A stretch of DNA of 64,000 nt, taken from NCBI GenBank assembly GCA_018433675.1, contig JAHDQS010000029.1, positions 1 through 64,000 on the forward strand. The letters are read 5' to 3'. A model generated the notes under the pieces. The model searched no databases. It was not told the DNA's origin and worked only from the letters and a program-made list of their open reading frames with translations. Below, piece by piece: positions 57,301-64,000 of this stretch. The DNA comes from Clostridia bacterium (GTDB taxonomy: Bacteria > Bacillota > Peptococcia > DRI-13 > SM3-B62). How positions within the stretch are numbered: the first letter of the stretch is position 1; each line of letters opens with the position of its first letter. A program made the position numbers and the translations under genes.

Positions 57301-58020
57301 GAGCTGATTTCGGCCCGGGATGATATTATGATTTACTTGATTCGCCAAGGTCTTGATCCGGATATGGCCTTTAAGATAATGGAGGATGTCAGGAAAGGCA
57401 AGGGGATAAAACCATCCTTTGAAGCAGAGATGCAAAACAAAGGCGTACCACAGTGGTATATTGAGTCCTGCAAAAAGATCAAATATATGTTTCCCAAGGC
57501 TCATGCCGTTGCCTATGTTATGATGGCTTTTAGGATAGCCTATTTTAAGGTGTATCATCCCGCAGCGTTCTACGCCAGTTATTTTTCTGTCAGAGCTGAC
57601 GAATTCGATGCCGATATTACAGTAAAAGGAATCGAATCGATCAAGGATAAAATGCTGGAGATTCAAAAGAAGGGTAAGGGAACAACTCAAAGAGAGGAAA
57701 AACTTTTTTCAATACTTGAAGTCGCACACGAAATGTATTTACGCGGTATCGGTATTAAAATGGTGAATCTAGCCGAGTCGGACAGTTTTCGCTTTTTGGT
57801 GGTAGAAGACGGCAAAATGCTATTACCGCCCTTCATTTCTCTACAAGGGCTTGGTCGTACGGCCGCTAAGGGCATTGTAGAGGCCAGAAAGAAAAAAATG
57901 TTCAGCTCCCGTGAAGATTTAAGTATCAGGGGACGAATAAATAAGAGCATTATTGAAATGTTGGATAACCATGGAAGTCTGAAGGGATTGCCGGATAATG
58001 ATCAGATGACATTGTTTTAA
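54316..58020 (+). CDS. polC: DNA polymerase III PolC-type, exonuclease domain absent
   Basis: Main replicative polymerase of Firmicutes. B. subtilis PolC has 1437 residues; this has 1234. An N-terminal OB-type region (about 1-330) and a PHP domain with HLHT (340-343) and 'ITDHGVVQ' (371-378) are present. The DnaQ-like 3'-5' exonuclease normally inserted in PHP after 'GYxxDD' is missing: residues 405-418 simply bridge to the second PHP part ('VATGDVHFLDPED'). The zinc-ribbon Cys (716, 719, 741, 744), catalytic Asp770 and Asp772 ('PDIDLNF') and the later Asp895 ('KLDILGHDD') are intact. No frameshift is visible. Confidence 0.95.
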   Translation: MSMISGNDNKHWTKLVASADLQDDVKMYIMSCRIEKVRVSRKEGKWDIFLNAQSEPTEGVFASLHNIWQRFAPGSKVDFHFSNVQHSLELKELWEKQQEGVFEKLIVNNPSLRGWLVEADYLIEKERLQIVVGNETAYSYLNAQNIESKLEKLLAVEYNCKAQVAVILSKDNSDVFSDDYRPSLKKIEEDYRQKILKNVEMAANKSVSHVVKGKNSVVMGRKITAASIPILSIVEEEKDVVIKGFIFNYEKRLLKSGRILLSFAITDKHDSLACKIIDTEEKLSSIASLFQSEENYCYLFRGSVQTDRFTQELTMLPRDIMITVAEERMDDEKEKRVELHLHTKMSALDAVAGVEDVIKRVKSWGHPAVAITDHGVVQSFPEAYEVAKRIGQKVIYGMEGYIFDDKQFGTENKKVPTYHCLILVLNQEGLRNIYELTSISHLQYFYRVPRIPKSKLHELREGLLIGTACEAGELIRMYLQGADVGKLEEIASFYDFLEIQPRGNNRFMLENGTFKAEEELLKMNKTIYELGLKLQKPVVATGDVHFLDPEDEVYRRILMAGKGFEDADNQAPLYLMTTKEMLHEFSYLGEKEAYEVVIANPQRIAEAVEDIKPIPDELYPPAIPGAEEEINNLSLTKAHELYGEKLPDLVQERLDKELKAIIDNGFAVLYLIAHKLVKKSNDDGYLVGSRGSVGSSLVATLCGITEVNPLPPHYRCNNCYYTKFFEDKSTGSGADLSDMKCPNCGKELQKEGHDIPFEVFLGFEGDKVPDIDLNFSGEYQPRAHKYTEILFGKDNVFRAGTIATVANKTAYGFVKNYFDDRKKFVRGVEINRLVKGCTGVKRTTGQHPGGIMVLPKGLDIHRFTPLQRPADDVKSSTRTTHFDYHAISSRLVKLDILGHDDPTVIKMLEDLTGVDSREIPLDEPKVLSIFKGSEALGFGTLGIPEFGTKFVRQMLEDTKPATFSDLVRISGFSHGTDVWLNNAQELLKTGTAKMPELISARDDIMIYLIRQGLDPDMAFKIMEDVRKGKGIKPSFEAEMQNKGVPQWYIESCKKIKYMFPKAHAVAYVMMAFRIAYFKVYHPAAFYASYFSVRADEFDADITVKGIESIKDKMLEIQKKGKGTTQREEKLFSILEVAHEMYLRGIGIKMVNLAESDSFRFLVVEDGKMLLPPFISLQGLGRTAAKGIVEARKKKMFSSREDLSIRGRINKSIIEMLDNHGSLKGLPDNDQMTLF

Positions 58021-58021
58021 G

Positions 58022-58040
58022 CAGCAGTCCTCAGCTGCTG
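58022..58040 (+). other. CAGCAG/CTGCTG hairpin directly after polC
   Basis: CAGCAG (58022-58027) and CTGCTG (58035-58040) form a 6-bp stem over a 7-nt loop, 1 nt after the stop. There is no T-run, so it is a weak end signal at best. Confidence 0.4.
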
Positions 58041-58059
58041 ATACCTACCTACAATTAAC

Positions 58060-58089
58060 TTGCCAAGAACAGCGGAAATATGGTAGACT
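58060..58089 (+). promoter_or_regulatory. Promoter for the rimP-nusA-infB operon
   Basis: TTGCCA (58060-58065) and TAGACT (58084-58089) are 18 nt apart, and TGG precedes the -10 hexamer (extended -10). Transcription would start near 58096. Confidence 0.65.
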
Positions 58090-58134
58090 ATCTAAGGTAG
58101 TCGTTATTTACCATTATTGTCAACTTGTTCAGTG

Positions 58135-58155
58135 AGAGTGGGTACAGCCCACTCT
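58135..58155 (+). terminator. Leader hairpin upstream of rimP
   Basis: AGAGTGGG (58135-58142) pairs perfectly with CCCACTCT (58148-58155) over a TACAG loop, followed by TTCGTCTT. It lies 33 nt before the rimP start, in the leader transcribed from the promoter at 58060-58089. It may be an attenuator that adjusts expression of the nusA-containing operon. Confidence 0.65.
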
Positions 58156-58188
58156 TTCGTCTTAAAAGTGTTAAAGGAGGTATTGATC

Positions 58189-58677
58189 TTGAGTGAAAAA
58201 ATAAAGGATATAGTACATAAACTAGCAGAACCTATTACAGAAGAAATGGACTTTGAACTTATAGATGTGGAGTTTGTGAAGGAGGGGGCCGGTTGGTATC
58301 TTCGCCTCTACATAGATAAGGAAGGCGGTGTCGATTTAGACGACTGTCAAGCCGTAAGCAACAAGGTGTCAGATCTTTTGGATAAAGAAGATCCAATTCC
58401 GCAGTCCTATTTTTTAGAGGTGTCTTCGCCAGGTATTGAGCGTATTTTAAAGACAGACGAAGATTTTATAAAGTATAGAGGCAGTGAGGTGAAAATTCGT
58501 ACATACAACTCGCTGCATGGAAAGAAGGAGTTCATTGGGACACTGGGATCCGTACAGGAGGATGTACTGCTGTTATCTGAAAAAGATGGCAGTGAGATTA
58601 AAATTCCAAGAACACAAATATCCCAGGTTAGGTTGTCCTGGGAAGGGATAGGAGGAAAAGAGAAAAATGAATATTGA
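58189..58677 (+). CDS. rimP: Ribosome maturation factor RimP
   Basis: Assists maturation of the 30S subunit. The 162-residue protein has the two RimP domains with 'LAEPITEEMDFELIDVEF' and 'QSYFLEVSSPGIERIL' features. The start is TTG 58189 (AAAGGAGG at 58173-58180); an upstream ATG-started reading frame at 58117 would run through the leader hairpin and is rejected. It overlaps nusA by 11 nt. Confidence 0.95.
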   Translation: MSEKIKDIVHKLAEPITEEMDFELIDVEFVKEGAGWYLRLYIDKEGGVDLDDCQAVSNKVSDLLDKEDPIPQSYFLEVSSPGIERILKTDEDFIKYRGSEVKIRTYNSLHGKKEFIGTLGSVQEDVLLLSEKDGSEIKIPRTQISQVRLSWEGIGGKEKNEY

Positions 58678-59719
58678 GCTTATACAAGCACTTAACGACC
58701 TGGGAAAAGAAAAAGGGATAGATGTTGAAATAATTATAGAGGCCATAGAAGCTGCTCTTGTTTCTGCTTACAAAAAGAACTTTGGTTCACAGAGTAATAT
58801 GAGAGTGACATTTGACAGAGAAACAGGAGAAATCAAAGTATATACCCGCAAAGAAATAATTGAGGACGTTACAGACGAAAGAGAAGAAATGTCCTTAGCA
58901 GAGGCAAGAAAAAAAGATCCGCGTTATGAAGTGGGGGATATTGTAGAAATTGAAGTAACACCTAGAAATTTTGGCAGAATCGCAGCCCAAACTGCTAAAC
59001 AGGTAGTTGTACAGCGTATCAGAGAGGCGGAAAGGGATATGATCTATTATGAGTATTCCAACCGTGAAGGTGATATAGTTAACGGGGTCGTACAAAGAAT
59101 AGAAGGCAAAAACGTATTGATCGATTTGGGAAAGACTGAGGCCATTCTTATGCCGAATGAACAAATGCCCGGAGAAAAAAATAAAAACGGAGACAGGATT
59201 AAATCCTATATTATTGATGTTAAAAAGACGACAAAAGGTCCTCAGATATTATTATCCAGAACACATCCCGGTCTGTTAAAAAGGCTTTTTGAGCTGGAGG
59301 TACCTGAAATACATGACGGAACAGTTGAGATCAAGTCAGTTGCCCGCGAAGCAGGCGCACGTTCAAAAATTGCCGTTCATTCAAAAAACGAAAACATTGA
59401 TCCGGTGGGCTCGTGTGTAGGTCATAAGGGAATGCGTGTTCAAGCCATAGTAAATGAACTCCGAGGAGAGAAAATAGATATTGTAAAATGGAGTTCCGAT
59501 CCTGTTAAATACATTGCCAATGCGCTTAGCCCGGCTAAAGTTTTAAACGTGGATGTTTCCGCCGAAGAAAAAATGGCGGAAGTTGTAGTGCCTGATTATC
59601 AATTATCACTGGCTATAGGCAAAGAAGGACAAAATGCCAGGTTGGCTGCAAAGCTAACCGGCTGGAAGATAGATATTAAAAGTGAATCGCAGATCCAATC
59701 CATTGATGCAGAAAGCTAA
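58667..59719 (+). CDS. nusA: Transcription termination/antitermination factor NusA
   Basis: Binds RNA polymerase to control pausing, termination and antitermination. The 350-residue protein has an N-terminal RNAP-binding domain (about 1-125), S1 (about 135-200) and two KH domains (about 205-345; 'VGSCVGHKGMRVQAI', 'AIGKEGQNARLA'). The C-terminal acidic repeats of proteobacterial NusA are absent, as in B. subtilis. ATG 58667 overlaps rimP. Confidence 0.97.
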   Translation: MNIELIQALNDLGKEKGIDVEIIIEAIEAALVSAYKKNFGSQSNMRVTFDRETGEIKVYTRKEIIEDVTDEREEMSLAEARKKDPRYEVGDIVEIEVTPRNFGRIAAQTAKQVVVQRIREAERDMIYYEYSNREGDIVNGVVQRIEGKNVLIDLGKTEAILMPNEQMPGEKNKNGDRIKSYIIDVKKTTKGPQILLSRTHPGLLKRLFELEVPEIHDGTVEIKSVAREAGARSKIAVHSKNENIDPVGSCVGHKGMRVQAIVNELRGEKIDIVKWSSDPVKYIANALSPAKVLNVDVSAEEKMAEVVVPDYQLSLAIGKEGQNARLAAKLTGWKIDIKSESQIQSIDAES

Positions 59720-59734
59720 TGGGGAGTGATAGCA

Positions 59735-60010
59735 GTGAAACAAAAAAAGATACCGCTGCGTATGTGCGTGGGATGTCGGGAAATGAAGCCAAAGAAGGAA
59801 CTTATCCGCATTGTACGAACACCCCAAGAGGAAATAATGATTGATGGGAGCGGGAAGAAATCCGGACGTGGCGTATATATTTGTCCCGATAAGATTTGCC
59901 TGCAAAAGGCATTGAAATCCAACAGGCTTGAAAAGAGTTTACAGCATCATATCTCAGATGAGGTAATAGAGAGACTGAAAGTTGGGCTGGGTTATGAGGA
60001 TAAATCCTAA
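59735..60010 (+). CDS. rnpM: RNase P modulator RnpM (YlxR)
   Basis: The 91-residue YlxR-family protein has the core 'RMCVGCREMKPKKELIRIVR' and 'GRGVYICPD'. In B. subtilis the family binds the RNase P RNA and inhibits processing. GTG 59735 with GGGGAG at 59721-59726 is chosen over a GTG overlapping that site. It overlaps the L7Ae gene by 17 nt. Confidence 0.92.
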   Translation: MKQKKIPLRMCVGCREMKPKKELIRIVRTPQEEIMIDGSGKKSGRGVYICPDKICLQKALKSNRLEKSLQHHISDEVIERLKVGLGYEDKS

Positions 60011-60314
60011 AGCAGAGGCGCTTTTAGGTTTTGCAAGAAAAAGCGGGAAACTTTTAAGTGGAGAATCTGCGGTCAAGTTCGGAATAAAGACAAAAGCAGT
60101 TAAGCTTCTTTTGCTTGCCGTCGATATGCCGGAAAAAAGAAAATTTCATTGGATAAACTGGTGTAAAGATGAGGAAATACCGTATTTATTTATCGGCAAC
60201 AAAGCAGAGTATGCCAGAATCTTAGGGATGTCAGCCAGAAGCGTTGTAGCCATTAAGGATGAAAAAATGGCGGCTGCGTTGCTTGAAATCCTTAACTTCG
60301 ATAAAATCAATTAA
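59994..60314 (+). CDS. L7Ae-family ribosomal/K-turn-binding protein (YlxQ)
   Basis: The 106-residue protein is of the L7Ae/L30e/S12e/Gadd45 family that binds kink-turn RNA. '[19 protein letters not shown]' and '[17 protein letters not shown]' are visible. It is the YlxQ homologue at the conserved place between ylxR and infB. ATG 59994 is used; a TTG 12 nt upstream is possible. Confidence 0.9.
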   Translation: MRINPKAEALLGFARKSGKLLSGESAVKFGIKTKAVKLLLLAVDMPEKRKFHWINWCKDEEIPYLFIGNKAEYARILGMSARSVVAIKDEKMAAALLEILNFDKIN

Positions 60315-60336
60315 TATATTACTTGGGGGTGATTGG

Positions 60337-62613
60337 ATGGCAAGTATTCGTGTACACGAGCTCGCAAAAGACATGGATATGAGCAGTAAGGAATTACTTG
60401 AAAAACTTTGGGCATTAGGGTTAAACATGAAAAACCATATGAGCACTATACCCGGTGGTGAGGTAAACAGAATCAAAAACATGGTTAGGAATGTCGATAA
60501 AATTAAAAATGAGCCGCTAAACATACCAAAGGGGAAGGAAAATATAAGTCAACAAGCACCAAAGGAAACGGAACAACAGACATTAAGTAAAAAAACCGAT
60601 CCGGGCGTGCAGGTTAAAAAAGAGCAAAAAAATATTGGCTTCAAAAGCAATAAAGCAGCCGATATAACCAGAGAAAAGGACACTTATGTCAAAAAAGCCG
60701 AGGAAACATTCGGTGATAAAGCATATGACAGAGGAGGAAAAACTAAGTCCTTTCAGAAAAGGCCTTCACGTTTTGATGATAATAAACGTACCGGAAAAAA
60801 ATCAAACAAACGCAGAAACCAAAGGATGCCTCAAAACAAGAAAAAACAACAGCCGGTAGCGGTTAAACAGATTATGCTGGTAGGACCGATGACCGTGCAG
60901 GAATTTTCCGGATTGATTAATAAGAAATCCTCTGAAGTCATCAAAAAACTAATAAAAATGGGAGTTATGGCCACCATTAATCAAGAACTCGATGTTGACA
61001 CACTGATATTACTAGGCTCGGAATTCGGGATTAAGGTAGAGGTAGAGATCAAAAAAGAAGAAAGACTGCTGGCAGAAGTTCCTGATAAACCGGAGGAACT
61101 GCAGGATCGTCCGCCTGTTGTAACTATTATGGGACACGTTGATCATGGTAAAACTTCACTTTTGGATATAATTAGAGAAACAAATGTAACTGCCACTGAA
61201 GCAGGAGGGATAACCCAGCATATTGGTGCCTATCAGGTTGAGGTCAATGGCAGAAAGATCAGCTTTTTAGATACACCCGGACATGAAGCCTTTACAGCAA
61301 TGCGCGCAAGGGGGGCACAAGTCACAGATATCGCCATCCTTGTTGTAGCAGCAGACGACGGTGTGATGCCCCAAACAATTGAGGCAATCAACCATGCCCA
61401 GGCAGCAAAAGTACCGATAATCGTGGCAATCAATAAAATTGACAGACCGGATGCCAATCCTGATCGTATAAAACAGGAGCTGAGCGAACATGCCCTTATT
61501 CCTGAGGATTGGGGCGGTGATACAATATGTGTCAATGTCTCCGCAAAAACCAAGGAAGGTTTAGACACTCTGTTAGAGATGATTTTACTGGTGTCTGAAA
61601 TGGCAGAGCTTAAAGCCAACCCCCAAAAAAGAGCTAAAGGTTCTGTAATTGAAGCAAAACTTGATAAAGGCAGAGGTCCTGTAGCGACACTGTTAGTACA
61701 AAACGGAACCTTAAAAGTAGGGGATTTTATGATTGTCGGTACTACCCAGGGTAGAGTAAGAGCAATGTATGACGACAAAAGAAACCCCTTGCAGGAAGCA
61801 ACCCCGGCAACGCCTGTGGAGATTACCGGGTTGTCTGATGTGCCTCAGGCCGGAGATGTTTTTCAAGTGGTTGAGGACGAGCGACTGGCAAAACAAATCA
61901 CCAGTGAGCGTACGGCGCAAAAAAGGGAAGAAGCAATCCAATCTCGTACCCGTGTTTCTTTGGAGGATTTATTCAATCAAATTAAACAGGGCGAGGTCAA
62001 AGATTTAAATATAATTATTAAGGCTGATGTTCAGGGCTCGATTGAAGCAATTAAACAATCTTTGGAGAAACTTTCTAATGAGGAAGTTAGGGTTAATATT
62101 ATTCATCAAGGTGTAGGTGCGGTAAGCGAAACGGATGTCATGCTTGCAGATGCTTCAAATGCAATTATTATCGGCTTTAATGTACGTCCCGATACAAACA
62201 CCAGGAAAGCCGCAGAGAACCATCAAATCGATATCAAGCTTTACAGGGTTATTTACGACGCAATTGAAGACGTCAAAGCTGCCTTAAGCGGGCTGTTAAA
62301 GCCGGAAATACGCGAAGTAATCCAGGGCCGGGCGGAAATAAGGGCTGTCTTCAAGGTGCCTAAGGTGGGCACAGCGGCTGGCTGCTATGTCACAGAGGGT
62401 AAGTTCGTGCGAACCTCTCATGTTAGGGTAATAAGAGACGGTATTGTCGCTCACGAAGGTGAAATAGCTTCCCTACGGCGTTTTAAAGACGATGTAAAAG
62501 AAGTTGTCAGCGGCTATGAATGCGGAATTGGGCTGGAAAGATATAATGACATACATGAAGGAGATATATTAGAAGCATACACCTTCGAGGAGATTAAGAG
62601 GGAATTGTCCTAG
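60337..62613 (+). CDS. infB: Translation initiation factor IF-2
   Basis: GTPase that recruits fMet-tRNA to the 30S subunit. It has 758 residues. There is an N-terminal IF2_N domain (about 1-50), a basic, Lys/Gln-rich linker (about 60-175), a second IF2_N-like domain (about 180-235), the G domain with GHVDHGKT (266-273), DTPGHEAF and NKID, and domains II-IV. ATG 60337 is chosen with GGGGGTGA upstream; an earlier ATG at 60259 lies inside the L7Ae gene. Confidence 0.97.
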   Translation: MASIRVHELAKDMDMSSKELLEKLWALGLNMKNHMSTIPGGEVNRIKNMVRNVDKIKNEPLNIPKGKENISQQAPKETEQQTLSKKTDPGVQVKKEQKNIGFKSNKAADITREKDTYVKKAEETFGDKAYDRGGKTKSFQKRPSRFDDNKRTGKKSNKRRNQRMPQNKKKQQPVAVKQIMLVGPMTVQEFSGLINKKSSEVIKKLIKMGVMATINQELDVDTLILLGSEFGIKVEVEIKKEERLLAEVPDKPEELQDRPPVVTIMGHVDHGKTSLLDIIRETNVTATEAGGITQHIGAYQVEVNGRKISFLDTPGHEAFTAMRARGAQVTDIAILVVAADDGVMPQTIEAINHAQAAKVPIIVAINKIDRPDANPDRIKQELSEHALIPEDWGGDTICVNVSAKTKEGLDTLLEMILLVSEMAELKANPQKRAKGSVIEAKLDKGRGPVATLLVQNGTLKVGDFMIVGTTQGRVRAMYDDKRNPLQEATPATPVEITGLSDVPQAGDVFQVVEDERLAKQITSERTAQKREEAIQSRTRVSLEDLFNQIKQGEVKDLNIIIKADVQGSIEAIKQSLEKLSNEEVRVNIIHQGVGAVSETDVMLADASNAIIIGFNVRPDTNTRKAAENHQIDIKLYRVIYDAIEDVKAALSGLLKPEIREVIQGRAEIRAVFKVPKVGTAAGCYVTEGKFVRTSHVRVIRDGIVAHEGEIASLRRFKDDVKEVVSGYECGIGLERYNDIHEGDILEAYTFEEIKRELS

Positions 62614-62642
62614 AATATAATCAGACAGGGGTGTGATGCGTT

Positions 62643-63014
62643 ATGTCAGAACGCAGAACCGCAAAGATTTCTGAGGAAATAAAAAGAGAACTTTCCTCAA
62701 TGATTATGAATGAATTAAAAGATCCGAGAGTGAAAGGTTTAGTCAGTATAACCCATGTGGATGTGACTAATGATTTGCGTTTCGCAAAAGTATATGTAAG
62801 TGTTTTTGCGGATGAAGAAAGTAGAAATTCTGCTTTGAAAGGATTGAGCAAGGCAAGTGGGTATCTGCGCAGCGAATTGGCCAAGAGACTGCGTTTAAGA
62901 TATACACCGGAGTTAATATTTAAGATTGATAATTCTATTGAGTACGGTTCGAAGATCAATAAGATGTTGTCGGAAATCGGCAATGATGTAGGAGATAAGG
63001 ATAAGGATGTCTAA
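62643..63014 (+). CDS. rbfA: Ribosome-binding factor A
   Basis: KH-fold protein for late 30S maturation and cold adaptation. The 123-residue protein has '[17 protein letters not shown]' and 'LRSELAKRLRLRYTPELIF' features. ATG 62643 follows AGGGGTGTGATGC. It overlaps nrnA by 8 nt. Confidence 0.96.
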   Translation: MSERRTAKISEEIKRELSSMIMNELKDPRVKGLVSITHVDVTNDLRFAKVYVSVFADEESRNSALKGLSKASGYLRSELAKRLRLRYTPELIFKIDNSIEYGSKINKMLSEIGNDVGDKDKDV

Positions 63015-63969
63015 CTGGAAGAATTTTATCTCGGTATTAAAAGATACCGCAAATACAGTGGTACTTGTTCATGAAAAGCCTGACGGAGATTGTCTCGGTT
63101 CAGCATTAGCTCTCTGTCAGGCTCTGGACTATATAAAAATTAAGCCTGTAATGTTGCTGCCGGAGGAATTACCGTCGCTATACAGTTTTTTGCCGGGGCA
63201 GCAATATATTGAATACAGACCTGCAGGCAAGCTTGATGAAGGTCTCACGACGATTGCCGTTGATTGTGCAGAGCCACAGCGCATACCATATGAATTCGGC
63301 AAAAATAGCGTTATTATAAATATTGATCATCATATCAGTAATACAAATTATGGTCATTTAAACATTGTCGACCCTGAAGCAGCCGCAACCTCCGAGCTAC
63401 TCTATCATATGTTTGAAGAGGGTGGTATTAAGATAAACAGGGATATGGCAACATGTATGTACGTGGCATTATCAACGGATACGGGATCCTTTTCTTACAG
63501 CAATACAACATCTGAAACATTGAAAACCGCCGGGGAGCTTTTATCTCTCGGTGTAGATATCGCCCAAGTCAGAAGCAAAATACATGAAAACCGGCCTTTT
63601 AATGAACTTTTATTGGTGAAGCTGGGATTAAATAATATTATAAAACCGCCAAACAAGAAAATTATTGCCGCCTTCTTGTCGTATGAAGATTTGCAAAGTA
63701 ACGATCTGCTTACAGCCGATACAGACGGCCTTATGGGAATGATAAGAGCAACGGAGGGTGTGGAAATTGCCGTGCTTTTCAAGGAGGTTGAACCGGAAAC
63801 GGTAAAAGTCAGCCTGCGCTCAAAATCCTACGCAGACGTAAATGAATTAGCTTGCGGATATGGGGGAGGAGGGCACTCACGGGCTGCCGGCTGCACACTA
63901 AAGGGTAATTTAAATAAGATTGTCGAAGAAGTGTTGGAAAAAGCCGGCGAATATGACGGGAGTGTATAG
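63007..63969 (+). CDS. nrnA: NrnA, DHH-family oligoribonuclease/pAp phosphatase
   Basis: Degrades nano-RNA and removes the 3'-phosphate from pAp. The 320-residue protein has the DHH motifs 'HEKPDGDCLGSA' (H22, D26, D28), DHH at 107-109 and the DHHA1 C-terminal 'GGGGHSRAAGCTL'. It lies between rbfA and truB, as in many Firmicutes. ATG 63007. Confidence 0.95.
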   Translation: MSNWKNFISVLKDTANTVVLVHEKPDGDCLGSALALCQALDYIKIKPVMLLPEELPSLYSFLPGQQYIEYRPAGKLDEGLTTIAVDCAEPQRIPYEFGKNSVIINIDHHISNTNYGHLNIVDPEAAATSELLYHMFEEGGIKINRDMATCMYVALSTDTGSFSYSNTTSETLKTAGELLSLGVDIAQVRSKIHENRPFNELLLVKLGLNNIIKPPNKKIIAAFLSYEDLQSNDLLTADTDGLMGMIRATEGVEIAVLFKEVEPETVKVSLRSKSYADVNELACGYGGGGHSRAAGCTLKGNLNKIVEEVLEKAGEYDGSV

Positions 63970-63975
63970 CACTAC

Positions 63976-64000
63976 ATGGACGGCCTTATTAATGTTCTGA
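63976..64000 (+). CDS. truB: TruB tRNA pseudouridine synthase, 5' end only
   Basis: Only eight codons from ATG 63976 are in the window (MDGLINVL), which match the typical TruB start 'MNGILNVLKP'. The gene continues beyond 64000. Its place after nrnA supports the call. Confidence 0.7.

Noticed and set aside
54316-58020. Frameshift or truncation as cause of the short PolC
   Set aside because: The reading frame is continuous, all N- and C-terminal motifs are in one frame, and only the inserted domain is absent.
58117-58188. Upstream extension of rimP from an earlier start at 58117
   Set aside because: It would run through the leader hairpin, and the TTG at 58189 has a perfect AAAGGAGG site.
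1-64000. CRISPR array, tRNA or rRNA gene, insertion sequence, toxin-antitoxin pair
   Set aside because: None found on reading: no direct repeat series with spacers, no cloverleaf or rRNA-like sequence, no transposase, no short gene pair of the toxin-antitoxin kind.

Overview
The window is 64 kb of an AT-rich, low-to-medium GC chromosome from an endospore-former-type Firmicute. The gene order is close to that of Bacillus subtilis, but protein features (PolC, an EF-Ts of only 215 residues, FapA and PilZ genes in the flagellar cluster, ispG between rseP and proS) suggest an anaerobic Clostridia/Peptococcaceae-like lineage. I cannot name the species. Every gene lies on the + strand. I see no rRNA or tRNA gene, insertion sequence, prophage or CRISPR array.

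Region 1 (1-9.8 kb) holds an orphan Gln-rich gene, a metal-dependent hydrolase, and then dprA-topA-trmFO-xerC-hslV-hslU-codY. This is the classical smf-topA-gid-codVWXY order and it ends at a strong terminator (9788-9821).

Region 2 (9.96-41.8 kb) is one very long fla/che supercluster, about 32 kb and all one strand: rod and MS-ring genes (flgB, flgC, fliE, fliF), switch and export ATPase (fliG, fliH, fliI, fliJ), a MotE-like chaperone, hook genes (fliK, flgD, TIGR02530, flgE), flbD, stator motA-motB, fliL, C-ring fliM-fliY, cheY, export gate (fliO, fliP, fliQ, fliR, flhB, flhA), flhF-flhG, a PilZ c-di-GMP receptor, cheB, cheA, cheW, cheC, cheD, sigma factor sigD, a FapA/DUF342 protein, a small charged protein and a SwrB-like membrane protein. 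Flagellin, cap and most hook-associated genes, cheR and chemoreceptors are not here. It ends at a terminator (41838-41870).

Region 3 (41.9-58.0 kb) is the rpsB-tsf-pyrH-frr-uppS-cdsA-dxr-rseP-ispG-proS-polC block for translation, undecaprenyl/phospholipid and isoprenoid synthesis and replication. Compared with B. subtilis it carries extra genes: a 71-residue unknown, an AI-2E-family permease, ispG, a glycosyltransferase and an MgtC-family protein.

Region 4 (58.0-64 kb) is the rimP-nusA-rnpM(ylxR)-L7Ae-infB-rbfA-nrnA-truB operon for 30S maturation, transcription elongation and initiation. truB is cut by the window end.

No wholly new multi-gene system is evident: nearly everything is conserved housekeeping or flagellar machinery. 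The points most worth a second look are (1) a PolC replicase of 1234 residues that lacks the DnaQ-like proofreading exonuclease normally inserted in its PHP domain; (2) a well-folded RNA leader with a GNRA-capped stem in front of rpsB; (3) structured RNA on both sides of the hook gene flgE; (4) a stator whose MotB helix carries sodium-type residues; and (5) FapA/PilZ/unknown genes embedded in the flagellar operon. All starts were re-chosen from ribosome binding sites; several genes start with TTG or GTG.
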